Source: Kluyvera ascorbata ATCC 33433
Lineage (GTDB): Bacteria; Pseudomonadota; Gammaproteobacteria; Enterobacterales; Enterobacteriaceae
DNA length: 64,000 nt
Direction of reading: 5' to 3'
NCBI RefSeq assembly: GCF_000735365.1
Contig: NZ_JMPL01000003.1
Location: 1 to 64,000, forward strand
The stretch's first letter is position 1; the number at the start of each line of letters is the position of its first letter. The notes below the pieces were generated by a model. That model saw nothing but the letters and a program-made list of their open reading frames with translations. It was not told where the DNA came from and did no database searches. The translations under genes and the position numbers were made by a program. This document shows, piece after piece, positions 57,726-64,000 of the stretch.

Positions 57726-57786
57726 TACTGCTGATTACTGGGGGCAGGAATGTGTCATATGGAAACTTCCCGGTCTGGACCTTCGC

Positions 57787-58356
57787 ATGAACTTAACCGC
57801 CACTATCCTTCTCGCCCTTGGCATGTCAATGGATGCGTTCGCTGCATCGATTGGTAAAGGCGCCACGCTACACAAACCTAAATTCTCCGAAGCCCTGCGT
57901 ACTGGCCTCATTTTTGGCATCATTGAAATGCTAACGCCGCTTATTGGCTGGGGTCTTGGCATGCTGGCGAGTCAGTTCGTTATGGAGTGGAGCCACTGGG
58001 TCGCTTTCGTTCTGCTGGTGTTCCTCGGCGGCCGTATGGTATTGGAAGGGTTCCGTGGCACAGATGACGACAATGATGCAGAAACTCCGCGTCGTCATGG
58101 TTTCTGGCTGCTGGTGACCACCGCCATTGCCACCAGCCTGGACGCAATGGCCGTCGGCGTTGGCCTGGCCTTCCTGCAGGTCAACATTCTCGCAACCGCG
58201 TTTGCCATCGGCTGCGCGACCTTCTTGATGTCTACCTTAGGGATGATGGTGGGTCGCTTTATCGGCCCGCTGCTTGGCAAACGGGCCGAAATTTTGGGCG
58301 GGATTGTGCTGATTGCTATCGGTGCGCAGATTCTTTACGCCCACTATATGGGTTAA
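57787..58356 (+). CDS. mntP: Manganese efflux pump MntP
   Basis: A 189-residue inner-membrane exporter with six helices. The paired acidic motifs are [15 protein letters not shown] (residues 11-25) and [15 protein letters not shown] (~116-130). It matches E. coli MntP (YebN) and removes excess Mn2+. Regulation is layered: MntR-like and Fur-like boxes and a yybP-ykoY leader lie upstream. Its stop overlaps the rlmA stop on the other strand. Confidence 0.96.
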   Translation: MNLTATILLALGMSMDAFAASIGKGATLHKPKFSEALRTGLIFGIIEMLTPLIGWGLGMLASQFVMEWSHWVAFVLLVFLGGRMVLEGFRGTDDDNDAETPRRHGFWLLVTTAIATSLDAMAVGVGLAFLQVNILATAFAIGCATFLMSTLGMMVGRFIGPLLGKRAEILGGIVLIAIGAQILYAHYMG

Positions 58357-59150
58357 TCCGCATCTCTTTGCCAGGCGTGAATCGCGAAATCCGTCTGGCA
58401 TGCAAACTGTGTCTGCTCCGCTAACTTCTCCCACACTTCCGGCTTCGCCCGCCACGCAAACGGCGTCATCTGCAAAAGCGTAACCGCTTCCTGACCGGTC
58501 AACTGCATTGGATAGGCCAGCGCATCGTGGCTTTGTAGGGTAAAGCCATCCAGCACTTCTGAATGCGGCGCGTGAAGCTGCACTTCGTTATAAATCAGCC
58601 CTTTCAGCTCGACCAGATGTCGTGGCCCCGGCGTTACGGTTATCACCCAACCGCCCGGTTTCACCACCCGCTTCAGCTCTTGTGGATTACAAGGCGCATA
58701 AATACGCACTACCGCATCCATGCTGTTGTCAGCAAAAGGGAGACGTTGACTGGATGCTACGCAGAAATCCACCTGCGGATAGCGCTTCGCACCATAACGA
58801 ATCGCGGTTTTCGACACGTCCAGCCCCCACGTTACCTGTGCTTCATCTGCAAAAGCGTGGGTGTAGTACCCTTCCCCGCAGCCAATATCCAGCAGGTGTT
58901 CGGGTTTGATCGCGCGTAATTTAGCGCTGACGGTATCGCGAAGCGGCTGATAGTGCCCGGCATCAAGAAAGGCGCGACGCGCCTGCATCATCTCGGCGCT
59001 ATCACCGGGGTCACGGGAGCGTTTATGCTGTACTGGCAGGAGGTTAACGTATCCCTCTTTCGCCCGATCGAACTGATGACGCTGCGGGCAAAGATAACTA
59101 TTGCCGCTGCGCGCTAACGGCGCATGGCAAAGCGGACAACTGTAGGACAT
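58353..59150 (-). CDS. rlmA: 23S rRNA (guanine-745-N1)-methyltransferase RlmA
   Basis: A 265-residue enzyme methylating G745 of 23S rRNA. The N-terminal zinc ribbon has CPLCHAPL...[10 protein letters not shown] (Cys5, Cys8, Cys21, His25), followed by a Rossmann SAM domain with [15 protein letters not shown] (~89-103) and [20 protein letters not shown]. It is slightly shorter than E. coli RlmA (269). Its stop overlaps the mntP stop by 3 bp in a convergent arrangement. Confidence 0.95.
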   Translation of the reverse strand: MSYSCPLCHAPLARSGNSYLCPQRHQFDRAKEGYVNLLPVQHKRSRDPGDSAEMMQARRAFLDAGHYQPLRDTVSAKLRAIKPEHLLDIGCGEGYYTHAFADEAQVTWGLDVSKTAIRYGAKRYPQVDFCVASSQRLPFADNSMDAVVRIYAPCNPQELKRVVKPGGWVITVTPGPRHLVELKGLIYNEVQLHAPHSEVLDGFTLQSHDALAYPMQLTGQEAVTLLQMTPFAWRAKPEVWEKLAEQTQFACQTDFAIHAWQRDAD

Positions 59151-59232
59151 AGCAACTCCGGCTCTATTTTAAAGGGCGAAAGTGTACCGCTATTCAGGCG
59201 AAGGAGAAAGGTGAAGCGATGGGCATAAAATG

Positions 59233-59260
59233 ATAAAGCCCCGCATTAGCGAGGCTTTAT
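59233..59260. terminator. Hairpin downstream of cspC
   Basis: ATAAAGCC-c-CGC-atta-GCG-a-GGCTTTAT, a stem between the cspC stop and the rlmA start, both on the minus strand; a likely cspC terminator. Confidence 0.7.
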
Positions 59261-59307
59261 GTCTGATAATGTCGCGCTAACGCGCTGCAAGATCAGTGAT
59301 TGTCGAA

Positions 59308-59517
59308 TCAGATAGCGGTTACGTTAACAGCCGCTGGGCCTTTCTGGCCGTCCTGAATTTCGAACTCAACGTTCTGACCTTCAGCCAGAGTTTTGAAGCC
59401 GTTACCCTGGATTGCAGAGAAATGTACGAATACATCTTTGCTGCCGTCAGCAGGAGTAATGAAACCAAAACCTTTAGACTCGTTGAACCACTTAACTTGA
59501 CCTTTAATCTTTGCCAT
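59308..59517 (-). CDS. cspC: Cold-shock-like protein CspC
   Basis: A 69-residue single cold-shock domain with the RNA-binding motifs KGFGFITP (RNP1) and DVFVHFSAI (RNP2). It is identical or nearly so to E. coli CspC, an RNA chaperone expressed at 37 degrees that affects RpoS mRNA. ATG 59517 with AAGGAATTTT upstream is the start. The reading frame of yobF overlaps its first 14 bases. Confidence 0.97.
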
Positions 59518-59674
59518 TTGCAAAATTCCTTAGAGTGTTTTCTGCGCCCGCAGGCGTTTTCATAGATAAAACTGAGACATGACTGCATGCGGCACTAATA
59601 TAAGGTTCGGCAGAGAAGCGGTATTCAACGTCAACGTGTTTACTCAGAACTTCTTTACTGATAATGCCATACAT
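59504..59674 (-). CDS. yobF: Small protein YobF, C-terminally extended
   Basis: A 56-residue protein read directly from the minus strand. Its first ~38 residues ([20 protein letters not shown], then [18 protein letters not shown]) match E. coli YobF (47 residues). After SVLSM the sequence changes to [18 protein letters not shown], and the frame runs 14 bases into cspC, ending in TAA at 59506-59504. In E. coli yobF ends before cspC. YobF is a heat-shock-linked small protein co-transcribed with cspC; its function is unknown. GAGG lies about 13 bases before ATG 59674, which is rather far. Confidence 0.85.
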
Positions 59675-60433
59675 AAACAGAACTGTACCTCGTTTAACCC
59701 AAAACGTGTTATCACATACAACGTTAATAATGGCAAGCCATTTTTAAAGGTGTCTCGATCAGCCGCACAAATCCCAACAATTCCGTTGTCTCGAGGCGCA
59801 TTTCCCCACAACAAAACGCGGTGTTTAATGAATGTTAGCAGACCTGAAATGTGACCTAGCTTACGGTAACGTAAGACATTTTTAACATAGACCAACTTTT
59901 TTTCAGCGTCCAGATTAACCTTATCGCCTCAAAAATTTTTTATATCGTTAGATTATTTTCGCTATAACATTTTCGCATGCCGATTAGCCCGTCAGTTATA
60001 AGTACCCTGTCCGAACCCGTCGACCAAACGATGAGCATACGACTCACAATCACATCTTATATTGCACCAAAATAATGAAAGTTTCGTGACATTGCTTCAA
60101 TACAAAGCAATAAAAACGTTTCGCTATTATGGTGCAGATTATGCTTGACCCACCGGGTGATTAATTAACCACTTCGTACAAGGTTAATACGAACAATAAT
60201 ATCTCTGCGTGAGGAATAGATTAATTGAATGATTTATAGGCAATAATAACATAACGTTATAGATAAGGCCGTCTGGACAGGGGACAAATATATCCTTTCT
60301 CCATTGCGCAATAAGCGTGGCATGTGGCGTAACGGCTGAGAGTAAGGAGAGCGGAAATAAGCGCACCAGGACAGTGCATCGAGCGGCGTCCGGCAGCCTG
60401 AATCAGGCTGCCCGGCGTTGGCTGTTAAAGATA
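59675..60433. other. Long non-coding stretch upstream of yobF-cspC
   Basis: About 760 bp, AT-rich, between yebO and yobF (both minus). It should hold the yobF-cspC promoter and a long leader. A GC-rich hairpin CCGGCAGCCTG-aat-CAGGCTGCCCGG (60390-60414) lies just after yebO and may end its transcript, although no T tract follows. No gene was recognised. Confidence 0.5.
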
Positions 60434-60727
60434 CTATCGTTCTGCCACCAGGCGAATGAAATCATCTTTGCTTTCGTCTTCAACTTCTTCTGCTTTTGGT
60501 GCCTCTTCTTCCTTCGCTTCCGGCTCATTGGCTTCGCATAAACGACGCAGCAGCGCATTCTGGCGCTTTTGCTGATCGAGCAGCGATTCAAGGAGTTCAA
60601 TTTGCTCGTTAGCGCGGGAGCTGGCGCGATTCACAAAGAACCACAACACCAGACCGACTAACAGCAGCAGGAAGGAAAATGCCAGAGATACCAGATTTAA
60701 TGCCCCAGAACTTACAAGATCACTCAT
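60434..60727 (-). CDS. yebO: Small membrane protein YebO
   Basis: A 97-residue protein with one N-terminal membrane helix (~12-32), a coiled-coil-like segment (RANEQIELLESLLDQQKRQNALLRRL) and an acidic tail ending IRLVAER. It matches E. coli YebO (95 residues), which is controlled with mgrB by PhoPQ in E. coli. Function unknown. Confidence 0.93.
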   Translation of the reverse strand: MSDLVSSGALNLVSLAFSFLLLLVGLVLWFFVNRASSRANEQIELLESLLDQQKRQNALLRRLCEANEPEAKEEEAPKAEEVEDESKDDFIRLVAER

Positions 60728-60800
60728 TTTACCACCTCAAAAGGAACGATCTATTCTACCACTCACATTACGGAAGGAAATCATAGCCGGCAAAAATGTT

Positions 60801-60944
60801 TTACCAGGGTATAAACCGGTTAATGCTGCAAATGCCGCTGAAAAACTGAACATCCTGATCGCACATCACGTTGATCATCTGTGTCCAGAGCAGCAGGCAG
60901 GCGGCAATCACGAGTATTAGTAATACCCACCGAAACTTTTTCAC
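60801..60944 (-). CDS. mgrB: PhoQ feedback inhibitor MgrB
   Basis: A 47-residue protein read from the minus strand: one membrane helix ([17 protein letters not shown]) and a periplasmic part with the conserved cysteines in [18 protein letters not shown] and the C-terminal RFIPW. MgrB binds the sensor PhoQ and lowers its kinase output; its loss causes polymyxin resistance in relatives. It begins with GTG at 60944 (GGAG upstream), as in Klebsiella and E. coli relatives. The gene is intact here. Confidence 0.95.
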   Translation of the reverse strand: MKKFRWVLLILVIAACLLLWTQMINVMCDQDVQFFSGICSINRFIPW

Positions 60945-60980
60945 TCCACTCTCCGCATGAATTCTTATTCAGATGCAACC

Positions 60981-61004
60981 AGGTTAGCATGCTAACCTTA
61001 AACC
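60981..61004 (-). promoter_or_regulatory. mgrB promoter element with PhoP-like half-site and palindrome
   Basis: Minus strand: GGTTTA (61004-60999), a PhoP half-site, runs directly into the perfect 18-bp palindrome AGGTTAGCATGCTAACCT (60998-60981), about 40-60 bp before the mgrB start. mgrB is PhoP-activated in E. coli. A clear second direct repeat is not seen. Confidence 0.4.
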
Positions 61005-61112
61005 GCGGCTAACTGTAACGGCATCTCCCGCTTTTAGGAATCAGAGACTTGTGTCAATCCGTTATCGCAGTAACGTAGTATTCATGAAAGAAATAATAGA
61101 AGAGGAATTCTT

Positions 61113-61352
61113 ATGCGCCTGTTTATCAGAACTATCGTTTTTCTGGTTATCGTATCGATCGGGGTGCTCCTGAGCGGTTACGGCGTACTGGTGGGAAGCC
61201 AGAAAACGGCTGGCGGCCTGGGCCTGCAATGTAAGTATCTGACTGCACAAGGCTATAGCACCGCATTTTATCTACACGGTGACAATGGTGTGGTCGGTCG
61301 GTCTAGTTGCCCGCTGCTGAGAAAAAGTACAAGCGTGGTCGATAACGGTTAA
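61113..61352 (+). CDS. yobH: YobH family protein
   Basis: A 79-residue protein with an N-terminal membrane helix or signal (IRTIVFLVIVSIGVLLSGYG) and two cysteines (LGLQCKYL and SSCPLLRKS). It matches E. coli YobH in length and pattern, ending VVDNG. Function unknown. AGAGGAATTC lies before ATG 61113. Divergent from mgrB. Confidence 0.9.
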   Translation: MRLFIRTIVFLVIVSIGVLLSGYGVLVGSQKTAGGLGLQCKYLTAQGYSTAFYLHGDNGVVGRSSCPLLRKSTSVVDNG

Positions 61353-61360
61353 AAATGAGT

Positions 61361-61392
61361 AAAAAAAGCCCGGTTCAACGCCGGGCTTTCTT
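61361..61392. terminator. Bidirectional terminator between yobH and kdgR
   Basis: A-run, GCCCGG-ttcaacg-CCGGGC, TTTCTT; between convergent genes. Confidence 0.85.
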
Positions 61393-61401
61393 ATTTCAAA
61401 C

Positions 61402-62193
61402 TCAGAACGGGTAATCGTTGTATCCCATCTGCTCTGAAATTTTACGCGCTGCGGTATGCAGCATCGCCACATACTCATGCAGACGTTCTTCAGAAAAACG
61501 CAGCGTTGGGAAAGAAATACTCAACCCGGCGATCACCACGCCAAAACGATCGAATACCGGTACGCCGATGCAGCGCAGCCCTTCTTCCTGTTCTTCGTTA
61601 TCTTCACCCCAGCCCTGTTTACGTACCTGCTCCAGAACGGTAATCAGTTCATCGGTATTCGCAATGGTGCGCTCGGTGCTGCATTTATACTCAACCCCTT
61701 CGAGGATCTGACGAACCTCAGCCGTGTCGCGCCATGCCAGCAGTACTTTACCAATCGCGGTGCTGTACAGTGGATTCCGGCGACCTACGCGAGAGTACAT
61801 ACGCAGGTTGTACATAGAGTCGATTTTATGAATGTAGACAATGCTGTCTTCATCCAGCGCGCCCAGGTGAATGGTCTCTTTCGTCAGACGAGAGAGTTCG
61901 CGCATCTGGATATCCGCACTGCGGATTAAATCGACGTTCTGCAGGGCACGCGCACCTAGCTCAAACAGCTTCAGCGTGAGTGAATACTTTTCGGATTCTC
62001 CTTCCTGGGCAACGTATCCCAATGATTTCATGGTTTGCAAAAAGCGATAGACGGTGCTTTTTGACATCATGACGCGTTGCGACAGTTCAGTAATACCAAT
62101 TTCGCGTTCTTCGCCAAGTGCCTGCAGGATACCAAATACCTTGAGTACCGAAGAGACAGAATCTGGTTGTTTGTCCAAATCCGTTGCTGACAT
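61402..62193 (-). CDS. kdgR: IclR-family repressor KdgR
   Basis: A 263-residue regulator: N-terminal winged HTH (VLKVFGILQALGEEREIGITELSQRVMMSKSTVYRFLQTM) and C-terminal IclR effector domain (TIGKV-type segment LYSTAIGKVLLAW, EEGLRCIGVPVFDRFGVVIAGLSIS). It represses 2-keto-3-deoxygluconate and hexuronate catabolic genes and responds to KDG. It is nearly identical to E. coli KdgR. Divergent from yebQ. Confidence 0.96.
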   Translation of the reverse strand: MSATDLDKQPDSVSSVLKVFGILQALGEEREIGITELSQRVMMSKSTVYRFLQTMKSLGYVAQEGESEKYSLTLKLFELGARALQNVDLIRSADIQMRELSRLTKETIHLGALDEDSIVYIHKIDSMYNLRMYSRVGRRNPLYSTAIGKVLLAWRDTAEVRQILEGVEYKCSTERTIANTDELITVLEQVRKQGWGEDNEEQEEGLRCIGVPVFDRFGVVIAGLSISFPTLRFSEERLHEYVAMLHTAARKISEQMGYNDYPF

Positions 62194-62370
62194 TTATCAC
62201 CTCATCGCAACTGTTTTATAAAAATTAGAACCGGTTTTTATTATAATTTCGCAATGCCTCCGTAGCAATGAAACTTCTGTGACCTGGTTACAAATCTACG
62301 ACATTCAAACGAATAATCGATGCTAGAATCATTCTCTGGATAATAATTTACATGAAAACAAGTTTCTAAC

Positions 62371-63743
62371 ATGACTCGAAACCTGATTGATGGCCTTCCG
62401 ACCCCTCAACGTTACGGGCTATTCTTACCATTGTTATCGGCATTACGATGGCAGTGCTAGACGGGGCTATTGCTAACGTTGCGCTACCCACCATAGCAAC
62501 AGATTTGCACGCCTCACCGGCAGCGTCCATCTGGATAGTTAACGCCTACCAGATAGCGATTGTTATCTCCCTGCTCTCCCTCTCTTTCCTCGGCGACATG
62601 ATTGGCTACCACCGCATTTATAAAGCGGGTCTGGTGGTCTTCACGCTGGCTTCACTGTTTTGCGCGTTCTCCAATTCCCTGGAAATGCTTACATTAGCGC
62701 GTATTCTGCAAGGCTTCGGCGGCGCCGCGCTCATGAGCGTCAACACGGCGCTCATTCGCCTGATTTACCCACAGCGTCAGTTAGGTCGTGGGATGGGGAT
62801 AAACTCTTTCGTGGTCGCGGTCTCTTCGGCAGCAGGCCCCACTATTGCAGCGGCGATTCTTTCACTCGCCAACTGGCAGTGGCTTTTCTTTATTAACGTG
62901 CCGCTCGGGATTATTGCCTGGTTACTGGCCGTCCGCTTCCTGCCTTCAAACGGTACACGTAGTCAGACGCAACGCTTCGACCTGCCGAGCGCAGTGATGA
63001 ATGCGCTTACTTTTGGTCTGCTTATCACGGCGCTGAGTGGCTTTGCTCAAGGGCAGTCCACTCAAGTGGTGCTGCTGGAAATCGTTGCGCTGCTGGTGAT
63101 TGGCTTCTTCTTCGTCCGTCGCCAGCTGCGTCTGCCGGTGCCGCTGCTACCGGTCGACCTGCTGCGTATTCCGCTGTTCTCACTGTCCATTTGCACTTCT
63201 ATCTGCTCTTTCTGTGCGCAAATGCTGGCAATGGTGTCGCTGCCGTTCTTCCTGCAGTCGGTTGTCGGCCGTACCGAGGTAGAGACTGGATTGCTGCTGA
63301 CGCCGTGGCCGCTGGCGACCATGGTGATGGCTCCGCTAGCGGGCTATCTTATCGAGCGCGTTCATGCGGGTCTGCTGGGGGCGCTGGGTATGGCAATTAT
63401 GGCCTGCGGCCTGTTTGGGTTGGCGTTGCTGCCGTCGTCACCGAGCGATATCGATATTATCTGGCGTATGCTGCTGTGCGGTGCCGGCTTTGGCCTCTTC
63501 CAGTCACCGAACAACCACACCATCATTGCTTCCGCACCGCGTAACCGCAGCGGTGGCGCCAGCGGCATGCTCGGTACCGCGCGATTGCTGGGACAAAGTA
63601 CCGGTGCAGCGCTCGTCGCCCTGATGTTTAACTCTTTTGGCAACGGCGGTACTCACGTATCACTGCTGTTGGCCGGTACGCTAGCAGTCGTCGCCACGTT
63701 GTTCAGCGGACTGCGCGTCACGCAGCCGCGCGCGCAAAGCTAA
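62371..63743 (+). pseudogene. yebQ: MFS drug transporter YebQ, frameshifted near its start
   Basis: From ATG 62371 the frame reads MTRNLIDGLPTPQRYG and then breaks, ending at a stop at 62458-62460. Adding one G to the GGG at 62416-62418 restores AILTIVIGITMAVLDG, which matches E. coli YebQ. From there the frame is open to 63743 with all 14-helix DHA2-type features (AVLDGAIANVALPTIATDL, GRGMGINSFVVAVSSAAGP). As sequenced, either the gene is broken or translation restarts at ATG 62448, losing ~26 residues including part of helix 1. A sequencing error is possible. Confidence 0.85.
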
Positions 63744-63764
63744 AATCCTGTCGAGCGTCATACC

Positions 63765-64000
63765 TCAAGGGGTATGGCGCATTGCCAATGGGCCATCACT
63801 CAAATCGTCCAGAAGACGGTTGCGGAAGATAAACAGACAGGCCTCGTTAAAATTCGTGGCACCAAGGCGTTCATAGAGCGCCGTTCTTTCCCGGTAAAGC
63901 CCTTTAACCGATACCTTCAATACGCCCGCTATTTCCTCCATCGACATCCCTGCGTTCAGCATGCGAAGCATGCTTTGCTCATGCACGCTAAGTCCGAGAT
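63765..64000 (-). CDS. LuxR-type HTH regulator, C-terminal part (cut by window edge)
   Basis: The last ~78 residues of a protein entering from beyond the window: LGLSVHEQSMLRMLNAGMSMEEIAGVLKVSVKGLYRERTALYERLG is a LuxR-type helix-turn-helix, followed by NFNEACLFIFRNRLLDDL. It resembles RcsA/BglJ/CsgD-type regulators with a C-terminal HTH. In E. coli htpX follows yebQ, so this gene is an insertion or local rearrangement. Its target is unknown. Confidence 0.75.
   Translation of the reverse strand, partial: LGLSVHEQSMLRMLNAGMSMEEIAGVLKVSVKGLYRERTALYERLGATNFNEACLFIFRNRLLDDLSDGPLAMRHTP

Noticed and set aside
59644-59895. 83-codon minus-strand frame overlapping the yobF start
   Set aside because: It is in a different frame from the YobF-like sequence, which matches a known protein, and shows no similarity itself.
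60170-60210. TTCGTA...TACGAA inverted repeat upstream of yobF-cspC
   Set aside because: Six-base arms with a long loop; no tract or context that supports a terminator or operator.

Overview
The window is chromosomal DNA from a member of the Enterobacteriaceae. Most proteins match Escherichia coli housekeeping proteins closely along their length. The extra genes (assimilatory nitrate nas genes with NasR, the dat-ddc diaminopropane pair, the csc sucrose genes) suggest an Enterobacter/Lelliottia/Leclercia-like or Klebsiella-like relative, but I cannot fix the genus from the sequence alone.

Layout. (1) 1-2.3 kb: end of a nitrate-assimilation locus, with nasF (cut by the window edge) behind a sigma54 promoter and a NasR-controlled antitermination leader, then nasR and ychN. 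(2) 2.5-22.6 kb: the conserved block DUF1883 gene, chaC, chaA, kdsA, sirB1, sirB2, prmC, prfA, hemA, lolB, ispE, prs, dauA, ychH, pth, ychF. It is interrupted at 15.2-20.0 kb by ddc-dat and a divergent second aspartokinase of the LysC type, which together would make 1,3-diaminopropane. (3) 22.8-46.6 kb: an accessory region. It holds an HTH-EAL regulator, a five-gene chaperone-usher fimbrial operon with two chaperones, the cscR/cscAKB sucrose genes, a LysR regulator divergent from a DsbA-like and a degenerate metallo-beta-lactamase-fold protein, a methyltransferase, an L,D-transpeptidase, an MFS exporter, a small lipoprotein, a GlxA-type regulator with a GAPDH paralogue, an AzlCD exporter and a phosphodiester glycosidase. 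(4) 46.6-63.7 kb: a second conserved block yoaH, pabB, nudL, sdaA, pdeD, yoaE, manXYZ, yobD, mntP, rlmA, cspC, yobF, yebO, mgrB, yobH, kdgR, yebQ. In E. coli K-12 blocks 2 and 4 lie far apart (near 27 and 41 min), so the accessory region sits at a synteny junction. The window ends inside a LuxR-type regulator gene.

How genes work together. NasR senses nitrate and lets RNA polymerase read through the nasF leader terminator. HemA, PrfA and PrmC form the usual haem/translation-termination operon. The divergent aspartokinase can feed aspartate semialdehyde to Dat and Ddc. CscB imports sucrose, CscA splits it, CscK phosphorylates fructose and CscR represses all three through two operators spaced a whole number of helical turns apart. 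MntP is controlled in the DNA by two MntR-like boxes and a Fur-like box and in the RNA by a yybP-ykoY element.

The points I rate highest are: the two overlapping ANTAR-type hairpins ahead of nasF; a decayed lysC leader in front of the dat-ddc-linked aspartokinase; a LysR-linked pair of secreted/redox-fold proteins that have both lost canonical catalytic residues; a one-base frameshift at the start of yebQ; and an extended YobF that overlaps cspC. No tRNA, rRNA, CRISPR array, insertion sequence or prophage was recognised.
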